Assembly (NCBI GenBank): GCA_937949945.1
Contig: CALFEQ010000137.1
Span: 1 to 64,000 of the forward strand
DNA from: an uncultured Myxococcales bacterium
Lineage (GTDB): Bacteria > Myxococcota_A > Polyangia > Polyangiales > Polyangiaceae
DNA length: 64,000 bases
Reading direction: 5' to 3'
The notes under the pieces are model-generated. The model was not told the DNA's origin, did no database searches, and was given only the letters and a program-made list of their open reading frames with translations. Positions 1 through 7,071 of the stretch are shown piece after piece; the first letter of the stretch is position 1, and the number at the start of each line of letters is the position of its first letter. A program made the translations under genes and the position numbers.

Positions 1-472
1 CCTGCTGCTGCCGCTGTACGAAGTGAGAGCGCGCGACCGCGCTCGCGTCGTCCGCCAAGCGATCGAGAAGCGAGGGGAACGCGTCGCGGTGGCTGAGGGT
101 CTGGGCGAGGATGCCGCCCGCGTTCATCGGGTTCTCGACCATCTGACGCATGTACGTCCCGGCGACGATCGGGTCCCTCGCGAACGCCGGGTTCATCGTG
201 TGGAGCGACGTGAACATCTGGTTGAAGCGGCGCGGGTCCGCCTGATGATAGTCGTGCAGGTCGGGGTTGTACTCGAGCATCTGCTTGAACGCGCGGGACT
301 TCGTCGCCGCGTTCAGGAGCGCCTTCGCGGCGATGGCGCCCACGCCGATCGTGGCGGTGGCGGCCCCGGCGCCGAGGCCATGGACCATCGCCTTGCCGAA
401 CTGATCATGGAAGCCCGCGGTCTTCTCCGCGGGGCCGAACTCTTCGAGGAACTCGTCGACCGGCGTACTCAT
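1..472 (-). CDS. Putative virion protein, C-terminus beyond window
   Basis: The reading frame starts with an ATG at the right end and stays open to the left edge, so only about 157 N-terminal residues are visible. The start overlaps the stop codon of the upstream gene (TGATG), which implies translational coupling. Residues 30-55 form an Ala/Gly-rich, mildly hydrophobic stretch, followed by a polar helical-looking region (MLEYNPDLHDYHQAD). A longer antisense frame on the other strand has the Arg-rich composition of a shadow. I do not recognise the family. Its place upstream of the terminase region in a leftward cluster of structural genes suggests a head or internal virion protein, but that is inference only. 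Confidence 0.6.
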   Translation of the reverse strand, partial: MSTPVDEFLEEFGPAEKTAGFHDQFGKAMVHGLGAGAATATIGVGAIAAKALLNAATKSRAFKQMLEYNPDLHDYHQADPRRFNQMFTSLHTMNPAFARDPIVAGTYMRQMVENPMNAGGILAQTLSHRDAFPSLLDRLADDASAVARSHFVQRQQQ

Positions 473-1713
473 CAGTAGCCTCCCATCCCGCCGTAACCCT
501 GAGCCGCCATCTGAAGCTCGAGCTCCTTCCGGTTGTATTCCGGCGTGCCCGGGATCGCGCCGAGCACGGTCTGCTTCGCGCCCTGGAACATGGGGTTGTG
601 CTTCAGGGTCCGGCGGTAGATCTCGTGCGCGCCGATGGCGGGCGCCGCGTAGACCATGCCCTTGGCGATGGTCCCGAGGGCCTTGCCCTTGCCCTCGCCC
701 AGGAGCTTCTCGCCGAGCACCGCGCCCCCGTGCCCGGCCTTGTTCGCCACGCGATGGAGCAGGTTGAGACCCTGCGGGAGAAGACCCTCCTTGCCCGCGT
801 GCTTCAGAACCTCGTTCACCTCGATGAGGCCTTCGCCGGTCGCCTGCTGGATCTCGCGCGTCTCGGCGAGCTTGGAGAGAACCTCGCAGAGGTCCTTGAA
901 GTCGGCGACGAGCGGGTGCTCCTCGTTCGGAATGCCGACGTGGGCGACCTTCTGGAGCGACTCGGCGACGGCCTCACCGTTCGCGAAGACGCCATTCTCG
1001 ATGAGCTGCGGGATGATCGCGCGGAAGGCGACCTTCACGTAGGCCTCGCTCGGAGCGAAGCGGTTCCAGATCTCGGCGACCTCGCTGAGCGCGGTGCCCG
1101 AGAGAGCGGCCTGTTTCACGTTGTGGAACGTGCGATCGCGCAGGTCGCTGAACATGTTCTCGAGGGTCGAGAGCTGCGCGGTCGCCTGCTCGAACGCGCT
1201 CGCGAGCTTGTCGCGGAGCTCGATGGTGTTCGCCATCGGCTCGGCGAGGGGGAGCGCGGTCTCCCGGACGCCGAACGCCTCGAAGAGGAGCGCGTCCTCC
1301 GCAGCAGAGGCCGTCTTGTCCCTGGCCGAGCTCGTCTTCTCGACCGGGGGCTGGTTGTAGTCCCCGGTCCCCGGGTCGAAGACGGAGCCGCCACCGCCGT
1401 CGTTCAAATCCTGGAGAACGACCGCGGGGCTCGCAGGGCCGCCAGGCCCGAAGTCGACGACCTTGCTCGCGGTGCCCTCCTTCCGGAATTGCGTGAGGTA
1501 AGCTTCGGTGTTCGCGAACTCGATGACGCGCTTCACCTGCTCCGGAGAGAGCCCGGCGTGCTTCACCGTCGCGACGACGGCGTCGTTCAACGTCTTCGCG
1601 CGCCCCTCGCACCAAAGCGACGAGGCCTTCTTGCCCAGAACTTCGAGGTGCTCGCCGGAGACTGCCTTCGCGTTGAGCTGCTGAAGAAGGCCGTAGTGCG
1701 GGAGATCGGACAT
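472..1713 (-). CDS. Hypothetical virion-associated protein, 413 aa
   Basis: I chose the ATG at 1713 (MSDLPHYGLLQQLNAK) because AGGAG sits seven bases upstream; the longer frame adds 24 residues with no ribosome site. The protein is predicted to be largely helical. It has a short negatively charged and Gly-rich linker near residue 110-125 (DLNDGGGGSVFDPGTG), a long helical middle, and a Gly/Lys-rich hydrophobic segment near residue 330-365. It ends in a Gln/Gly-rich tail (QMAAQGYGGMGGY), a type of end often seen in phage structural proteins. No catalytic motif is apparent. It overlaps the next gene by one base and is divergent from the HTH gene at 1760. Function unknown; a structural role is inferred from context. 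Confidence 0.7.
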   Translation of the reverse strand: MSDLPHYGLLQQLNAKAVSGEHLEVLGKKASSLWCEGRAKTLNDAVVATVKHAGLSPEQVKRVIEFANTEAYLTQFRKEGTASKVVDFGPGGPASPAVVLQDLNDGGGGSVFDPGTGDYNQPPVEKTSSARDKTASAAEDALLFEAFGVRETALPLAEPMANTIELRDKLASAFEQATAQLSTLENMFSDLRDRTFHNVKQAALSGTALSEVAEIWNRFAPSEAYVKVAFRAIIPQLIENGVFANGEAVAESLQKVAHVGIPNEEHPLVADFKDLCEVLSKLAETREIQQATGEGLIEVNEVLKHAGKEGLLPQGLNLLHRVANKAGHGGAVLGEKLLGEGKGKALGTIAKGMVYAAPAIGAHEIYRRTLKHNPMFQGAKQTVLGAIPGTPEYNRKELELQMAAQGYGGMGGY

Positions 1714-1759
1714 TCTGCTCTCCTGGGGACACACAAGAAGTACCATGCGGGAGAAAACC

Positions 1760-2440
1760 ATGGGAAGCACGGACCTGTACGTCACGCCGGCAGAAGCCGC
1801 TGAACTCCTCGGCGTGTCCGTGGAGATGGTGCACGTCTACGACCGCAAGCAGCTCCTCGAGGCGTACTACCCAAACGGGCGAAAGGCCGGGAAGCGATTC
1901 CTCGCCGAGGACGTCTACGCGCTCGTCGAGCTCCGGCAGGAGCACAAAGGGGACTTCCTCCGAAGGCTTCCGCAGATCGCGATGCGCGCGGTCGTCACGA
2001 GCCGGCGTGTCGAGAAGCGCCTCGACGAGCTCATGCAGTTCCTGGGGTTGAACGACGTGGTCCTCCCCCTCGACGCCACTTCCATCGCACTGCTGCACTT
2101 CCAGGTCGAGAAGGCACTGGTACAGCCGCGCGTCGAAGACCAGCAGGAGCTTCTCGACTGGGCGAAGAAGCTCCTCGCGATCAACGAAGAGTACCTCGAC
2201 CTCGTGAAGCTGCATCTCGGCGACGAGTACCCCTGGAAGCCGTACCTGGACCTGGCGCGGAAGCTCTCGGAGGCATGCGGGGGACGGCAGCGCAGCTTCC
2301 TCGAGCACGCGCGGGCGAACCTCCGGAACGTGGCCTACTTCTACGAGCGCTCGTGGCGCGGGCCGAAGGAGGCCGAGAAGCTGTTCCCGGGGGAACGCTA
2401 CTCCGGCCGACTCCTTCGGCGCGTGCTGACGGACGCCTAG
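1760..2440 (+). CDS. Helix-turn-helix (MerR/excisionase-type) regulator
   Basis: The 226-residue product begins with a MerR/excisionase-like winged helix: YVTPAEAAELLGVSVEMVHV is the helix-turn-helix, followed by a basic wing (NGRKAGKRFLAEDVYAL) at about residues 35-52. The remaining ~170 residues are helical and carry no motif I recognise; this may be a dimerisation or effector domain. The ATG at 1760 has GGGAG six bases upstream; an in-frame ATG at 1745 would add five residues. The gene is divergent from the 413-aa gene and convergent with the terminase. A DNA-binding transcriptional regulator of phage genes is likely. The next 88 bases (2441-2528) hold no gene or clear terminator. Confidence 0.65.
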   Translation: MGSTDLYVTPAEAAELLGVSVEMVHVYDRKQLLEAYYPNGRKAGKRFLAEDVYALVELRQEHKGDFLRRLPQIAMRAVVTSRRVEKRLDELMQFLGLNDVVLPLDATSIALLHFQVEKALVQPRVEDQQELLDWAKKLLAINEEYLDLVKLHLGDEYPWKPYLDLARKLSEACGGRQRSFLEHARANLRNVAYFYERSWRGPKEAEKLFPGERYSGRLLRRVLTDA

Positions 2441-2528
2441 CCCGCTTGAAGGTGAGCCCAGCGCTTGCCGGAGGCGATTCGGTACGCCTGCATATAGTGG
2501 ATGCCGTACCGCATATCCTTGACCAGTG

Positions 2529-5423
2529 TCACCCCTGGTAGAGCGGCCCAGTGTAACCGGAGTACTGCGGGCCGACGTTCTCGTACTCCCTCTTCGGCGC
2601 GATGATGTCTGGACGCGGGCGCACGATCATCGACCCGAGGAAGCAGTAGAGAATCGAGTGGAACGAGTCATCCGGGCGGTCCGGGCGGTGCTGGTACTGG
2701 ATCATCCGCAGCGTCTCGTTGTACTCGCTGAAGATGTTCAGCATGTCCTGCGCGTAGGGCTGGTGGAACTCCTCCCAGCGGGGGAACTCGAACTGCCCGC
2801 GCTTAATAGCGGCGAAGATGTCGCTCATCACCTCGGTGCGGTGCACGAGGAAGCGGGCGAGACGCTCGTCGCGGTAGACCTTCTTCTTCACGCGAGCCTG
2901 GTATTGGAACTTGTGGAAGCGCGCGGGACCGAACTCGCGGACGAGGACGTTGTTGCTCGCGAAGCCACCGCCGTAGTCGGCAGCGATGATGCGGCAGTTG
3001 AAGGCCCGGATGATGGCGACGATCTTCGAGATCTGGATCTGCGGGTCGACGTCCTCGCCGGTGAATCGGTGAATCCAGAAGATGCGGAACCGGTGCCCCT
3101 CGTAGTAGCCGAGCGACATCACGGTGTAGCTGTTCTCACCGGTGTTGCCTTGGTACGAGATGCAGCCGTTGCGCTCCGTGACGATGTAACCCGTCGGAAC
3201 AGAGCAGCAGTACACCTTGCCGTTGTATGGCACCCGCTCAACCGAAGAAGACGGCGTGTTGAGCTGGTAGTCCCTGCCCTCGGACCAGGACACCCGCCAC
3301 TGCGCTTTGCGGTTCCCGTTCGCCTCCTTGTGGGGACGAAGTACGGCGCGAAGCCCGAGTCGGATGCAGATCTCCTGGAAGTCTTCGCAGAGCCCCTTCG
3401 AGGTGGAATAGAAACTTCCGCCGGTGTTGCCGGGCCGAGGATCGATAGAACCATCACCGCCGACCATCGCACGCCAGAGAATCCAGAGCTGGCGCTGGCT
3501 GAGCCGAAGGAACTCACGCGGGATACGCTTCTCTGCTCCCGTACGCCCTACGTTCTCGGCGTACCAGTGCCAGTACTGCTTGCCGTAGATGGTCCAGTTG
3601 ACGTCACCCGTCTTCGGGTTCAGGAACGCCTTGTACGGTATCTGCATCCGATCGAGGCATGCCTGAATCCGTTCGTAGACGTACGCGTTGACCGTTCTCC
3701 GTTGAGATATCTTCAGGCACGAGGGCCTGTCACCGTCGAAACAGAGACCACCTTCGGTCACGAGGTACCCGAGGAGCTCAAGCCAGTCGTCCATCGAGAA
3801 CGTGCGTTCGTCCGAACCGGAGTACCCGGGGCTGATCGGGAGGCCGGGCAGGGTGAAGTAAGGTACTTCTTCACCACGCCATGTGACCCAACCCACGAAC
3901 TTCACGTTGCCGCCGCGCTTCACGGTCTCGCCGGCCGCTTCCGTGACCCACTTCCCGCTGGGCAGAGGTTTCACCCGCATCCGATGGGTGTCGGTCACCA
4001 TGAGGTCAAGACCACCGCGCGTCTTGAAGTGAAGAAGTGGCCTGTCCCAGTCTCGGATGGTCCGGACCTTCGGGGTCACGAACGTCATCTCCCGCGTGTC
4101 CGGATCCCACTGCGCAACCTTGTCGTCGGCCTTCAGGTCGCGGAAGTACTTGAAGCCAGTCTCGGTGAGGATGCGCGTCTCTTCGTCATGGCAACCCCAG
4201 TCGATGCCGGCGAAGACTTCCGTCCCGTTGAGCAGCATCTTCCGCGTGCGCTCGACGGCGTCGGGGTGCATCGTGAGCTGCGGATTGCAGCAGTCCTTGA
4301 TCTGCCCCATCGTCAGCGGACGAAGGCCCGAGTCGTACGAGATGCCGAGCACCTCGTTGTAGAACTTGTCGCGAGAGTAGCGGCTGTAGTCGAGGAGGAT
4401 CTCGTCCCAGGGCCGCCAGGGGACCATGAGCTGCGGGATGCGGTAGCTCTCGAAGATGCCGTCAGCGACCATCTGCGCCCACTGCGCCTTCTCGTGCATC
4501 GGGTTGATGAGCGACCCGCACTTCTCGCAGATGAGACCCTTGCGACCGATGTTCTTCTCCGAAAGCACGTTCCAGTGCATCCCGGTCTCGCCGCCGTGCT
4601 TGTCGCAGGGGACGACCCACTCGCCCTGCGTCGACATCGGCTTGCCGTCTTTCGACACGCCGGAGCGGTAGTACTCGATGGGGTTGTCGAGGCCCTTTGG
4701 CGTACCGGCGTAGATGAACCGCCTCATCTGCTCCGGCGCGTGGGACGTGCACTGCTCGATGACGGGGATGTTGTCCGCCATGATGTCCTGGAGCTCGTCG
4801 AGCGCGAGCAGCCAGGCAGGGATGCCTCGAGTGCGGTCGGCGTTGAGGAACGCGTAGCGCATCGTGATCTTGGCGCGATTCACGAACTGCTTCTCGAGAA
4901 TGTTCATCGAGAGCGCGTTCGTCGTGTACGCCTTCAAGATCGGGCTGGTCTCGATCGGCTCCTTGATACGGTCGCTCGAGAAGGTCTTCGTCTGCGTCGC
5001 TGACGGCGAGACGTATAGCGTCTTGTAGCCGGGGATGAGGCAGGAGTACGTCAGGATGATGTTGCCGAGGAGCGTCGACTTCTCGACCTGGCGCCCGCAG
5101 AAGAGCAGCACGCGCTTCGCCGGCGTGTTGTAGGGCCGCTTCATGTGACGGCGGCCCTCGAACGTGAAGTTCTCGTAGCCCGTGCCGTCCGCCTTCGGCA
5201 TGCGGAAGGCGAACTCGGTGAACTGGCTTGGATAGATCGCGGGGATCTTCTCGAGCTTCTTCGCCTTGAACTCGATGTCGAGGAAGTCCTCGAAAGGCTC
5301 GGGCTCGGGCATCCAGGGCATGCCGTCCTGCATGCACTGGAGCTCTTCGTCGGTGAACTCGACGGGGTCGAGATCCTCCTCCCCCGGCGGCTGCCTCTCG
5401 ATGTCTCTCTGGACCGCGTACAT
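2529..5423 (-). CDS. Large terminase subunit interrupted by an intein
   Basis: This is the packaging motor ATPase/nuclease (TerL), 964 residues before splicing and 614 after. Walker A is CGRQVEKST (residues 109-117) and Walker B is LLALDELQD (205-213). Cysteines in VPCDKHGG and LICEKCG (273, 299, 302) suggest a zinc site, as in GpA-type terminases. The RNase H-like nuclease starts at FAGIDWG (catalytic Asp408) and resumes after the intein, with the second acidic motif IIAADYGGG and the third RPDDSFHSI near the C-terminus. The intein occupies residues 411-760. The start codon has AGGG six bases upstream. The gene is transcribed leftward with the other structural genes. Assignment is firm from the motifs. 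Confidence 0.93.
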   Translation of the reverse strand: MYAVQRDIERQPPGEEDLDPVEFTDEELQCMQDGMPWMPEPEPFEDFLDIEFKAKKLEKIPAIYPSQFTEFAFRMPKADGTGYENFTFEGRRHMKRPYNTPAKRVLLFCGRQVEKSTLLGNIILTYSCLIPGYKTLYVSPSATQTKTFSSDRIKEPIETSPILKAYTTNALSMNILEKQFVNRAKITMRYAFLNADRTRGIPAWLLALDELQDIMADNIPVIEQCTSHAPEQMRRFIYAGTPKGLDNPIEYYRSGVSKDGKPMSTQGEWVVPCDKHGGETGMHWNVLSEKNIGRKGLICEKCGSLINPMHEKAQWAQMVADGIFESYRIPQLMVPWRPWDEILLDYSRYSRDKFYNEVLGISYDSGLRPLTMGQIKDCCNPQLTMHPDAVERTRKMLLNGTEVFAGIDWGCHDEETRILTETGFKYFRDLKADDKVAQWDPDTREMTFVTPKVRTIRDWDRPLLHFKTRGGLDLMVTDTHRMRVKPLPSGKWVTEAAGETVKRGGNVKFVGWVTWRGEEVPYFTLPGLPISPGYSGSDERTFSMDDWLELLGYLVTEGGLCFDGDRPSCLKISQRRTVNAYVYERIQACLDRMQIPYKAFLNPKTGDVNWTIYGKQYWHWYAENVGRTGAEKRIPREFLRLSQRQLWILWRAMVGGDGSIDPRPGNTGGSFYSTSKGLCEDFQEICIRLGLRAVLRPHKEANGNRKAQWRVSWSEGRDYQLNTPSSSVERVPYNGKVYCCSVPTGYIVTERNGCISYQGNTGENSYTVMSLGYYEGHRFRIFWIHRFTGEDVDPQIQISKIVAIIRAFNCRIIAADYGGGFASNNVLVREFGPARFHKFQYQARVKKKVYRDERLARFLVHRTEVMSDIFAAIKRGQFEFPRWEEFHQPYAQDMLNIFSEYNETLRMIQYQHRPDRPDDSFHSILYCFLGSMIVRPRPDIIAPKREYENVGPQYSGYTGPLYQG
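3144..4193 (-). mobile_element. Intein in terminase with LAGLIDADG endonuclease
   Basis: A 350-residue in-frame insertion runs from Cys411 to Asn760 of the terminase. It begins CHDEETRILTETGFKYFRDL, has the block B motif VTDTHRM (TxxH), two LAGLIDADG-type motifs (LLGYLVTEGG and AMVGGDGS), and ends CISYQGN before Thr761. The usual penultimate His is Gly here, and the +1 nucleophile is Thr rather than Ser or Cys; both are permitted but less common variants. It is inserted two residues after the nuclease Asp in GIDWG, so protein splicing should be needed for an active terminase nuclease. Boundaries were placed from the terminal splicing residues and the continuity of the flanking extein. Confidence 0.92.
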
Positions 5424-5439
5424 GCTATCCCTAACTCAG

Positions 5440-5715
5440 ATGTACCCGCCAAAGAGGACCGACGACGTCACCGTGTGGCTCGAGGGACTTCTCGCTTCGT
5501 TGGGCCGCGCGGGCCTCGAGTACGGGAACGACATCGGGCTCGATGAAACGGCAGAGGGCTACGAGGTGACCATACGCCTTCAAGCCCCCATCCCCAAGGA
5601 GGGGTGGGAGCCGCTGAAGGCGTACATACCGTCCTACAGTATCCAGGCCGGGTGGTTCGTCGAAGACCTGCGTCAGACGAGAAGGGTGTTGACCTTCAAG
5701 GCGTCCAAGGCCTGA
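5440..5715 (+). CDS. Small hypothetical protein, 91 aa
   Basis: This small rightward gene lies between leftward genes. The likely protein starts MYPPKRTDDVTVWLEGLL and has a balanced alpha/beta composition (GYEVTIRLQAPIPKEGW, YSIQAGWFVEDLR), unlike the Arg-rich shadow frames around it. No clear Shine-Dalgarno precedes either ATG (5440, or in-frame 5422, which overlaps the terminase start codon on the other strand), so the start is uncertain. The 3' end overlaps the convergent gene ending at 5673 by 43 bases. No known family; the function is unknown. Confidence 0.5.
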   Translation: MYPPKRTDDVTVWLEGLLASLGRAGLEYGNDIGLDETAEGYEVTIRLQAPIPKEGWEPLKAYIPSYSIQAGWFVEDLRQTRRVLTFKASKA

Positions 5716-6152
5716 TCGAGCTTCTCGAGGAAGGCGTTCGCGCGATCCTCCGGCGCAAGGCCGTGGCCGAAGCCCGAGCAGCGGAGCCACCACGACTTGA
5801 GCTCGTAGTCGTCGATGTACTGCGCCGCGAGGCGCTCGGGGCCGGCCTGGAAGTAGCTGCGCGCGACGACATCGAGCGTCCGTGCGAAGCTGTCGAGCCA
5901 GTACTTCCGGACCTTGTCCTCGAAGTCCTTCAACCGGGCGGGGAACTCGGCGAGCTTTTTAGCCGTCTCGATGACCTCGGGCGGCAAGAAGAAGTGGAAG
6001 ATGAGGTCGCCGTCTTCGACCGCGAACTCCGCCCGGAACGTGGTGTAGTCGTTCACCTGGGTGAAGCGAACGGGCTCGACGTTCTGGGCACCCTGCTGTT
6101 TCAGCGTCTCCGTCGCCTGATCACCCGTCATCGACGCCAGCTGGAAGTTCAT
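5673..6152 (-). CDS. Hypothetical protein, 159 aa
   Basis: The start is at MNFQLASMTGDQ, with AAGGAG eight bases upstream; the longer frame only adds Arg-rich residues. The N-terminal half looks like a beta-rich fold (VNDYTTFRAEFAVEDGDLIF), followed by a helical C-terminal half with aromatic residues (KYWLDSFARTLDVVAR, WWLRCSGFGHG). It overlaps the 3' end of the preceding gene by 32 bases and lies directly upstream of the terminase in transcription order. A small-terminase or head-completion role would fit the position, but no motif supports this. Function unknown. Confidence 0.65.
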   Translation of the reverse strand: MNFQLASMTGDQATETLKQQGAQNVEPVRFTQVNDYTTFRAEFAVEDGDLIFHFFLPPEVIETAKKLAEFPARLKDFEDKVRKYWLDSFARTLDVVARSYFQAGPERLAAQYIDDYELKSWWLRCSGFGHGLAPEDRANAFLEKLDQALDALKVNTLLV

Positions 6153-7071
6153 GAGCGATCTCCTTCGGGCCCGTGTCCGTGGTGAAGCTCCCTCCACCGG
6201 CCGTCAGGGCATGTACCGTTGGAATAGCATCATCCGCCGTACGGAGAGCAATAGAAGCGAGCTGCTTGTGGAGGTCCTCGTCGGGCTTGGCGATGTCTTT
6301 GAGCACCGCGGTCATCTTCTCCGCGACGATGGCGAAGTTCAGGGCGTTGCTGGCGGCGCCCTTACCGTTCGACATGAGCTCCTCAGCCGTGCGGATCGCG
6401 GCGAACTTCTGCGCCTGCGCGATGATGACGGCGACGTCGAGGTTCGACGGCATGATGCCCATCTTCATCTGCGAGAGCATCGCGGAGATGGGCGAGAAGG
6501 GCAGGTCGGCCGCCAACTTCCGGGAGTCGTTGTAGTACGCCCGCTTCATCAGGTCGTACTGCCGCCTGATCTCGGGATCGGCGTGGTGTTCGAGCTGGGC
6601 GTAGCGGAGCTGGAGAAGCGCGCGGAGCTCGGTCGCGTCGAGGAGCTGCAGGTTCCAGAAGAACGCGCGGTAGCGCTCGATGACGGTAGGCGTGCACGTG
6701 AACCGGTAGCGGCGAGTCGTCATGAGCGCGATCGCCTGGGAGGGGGCACCGGAGATGAGGCTCGCCTCGACGAACTCCTTGACCCGTGGGAGCTCGAGGA
6801 TCTTGAACGCCTTCCGCGCCGCGTCATCGGCGTGGAAGATCGGGTGGAGCCCGTTCATGTACAGGAAGTGCGACGACCGCTGATGGCTCGGGTCGAACGG
6901 GTAGAACGGAGTCGGCGGCGTGAGGGTCGCCCGAAGACGCGACAAGTACCAGTTGCCCAGGTAGTCGACCTGGGCAAACTGGCAGATCTCGATGATCTGG
7001 GCGTCGGTGTACTTCTTCGGGTGAAGGATGAGGTACTTGAGGTACACCTCCGCCGGGCTGCGGCGGATCAT
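6121..7071 (-). CDS. Putative virion or packaging protein, 316 aa
   Basis: I start the gene at MIRRSPAEVYLKYLI, whose ATG overlaps the upstream stop (ATGA) and so is probably translated by coupling; there is no good ribosome site. The protein is mostly helical with many aromatic and basic residues (LGNWYLSRLRATLTPP, RYRFTCTPTVIERYRAFFW). A long helical stretch follows (residues 170-285) and the C-terminus is Gly/Asp-rich. The early segment (KYTDAQIIEICQFAQVDYLG) resembles a short helix bundle. No catalytic motif is seen. Co-transcribed with flanking structural genes, so a virion or assembly role is inferred. Confidence 0.65.
   Translation of the reverse strand: MIRRSPAEVYLKYLILHPKKYTDAQIIEICQFAQVDYLGNWYLSRLRATLTPPTPFYPFDPSHQRSSHFLYMNGLHPIFHADDAARKAFKILELPRVKEFVEASLISGAPSQAIALMTTRRYRFTCTPTVIERYRAFFWNLQLLDATELRALLQLRYAQLEHHADPEIRRQYDLMKRAYYNDSRKLAADLPFSPISAMLSQMKMGIMPSNLDVAVIIAQAQKFAAIRTAEELMSNGKGAASNALNFAIVAEKMTAVLKDIAKPDEDLHKQLASIALRTADDAIPTVHALTAGGGSFTTDTGPKEIAHELPAGVDDG

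Noticed and set aside
2441..2528. Possible terminator between the HTH gene and the terminase
   Set aside because: Only a 6-bp GGTACG/CGTACC pairing without T-tract is seen.
2526..5003. 825-residue rightward open frame
   Set aside because: It is antisense to the terminase, whose Walker and nuclease motifs prove the leftward frame.
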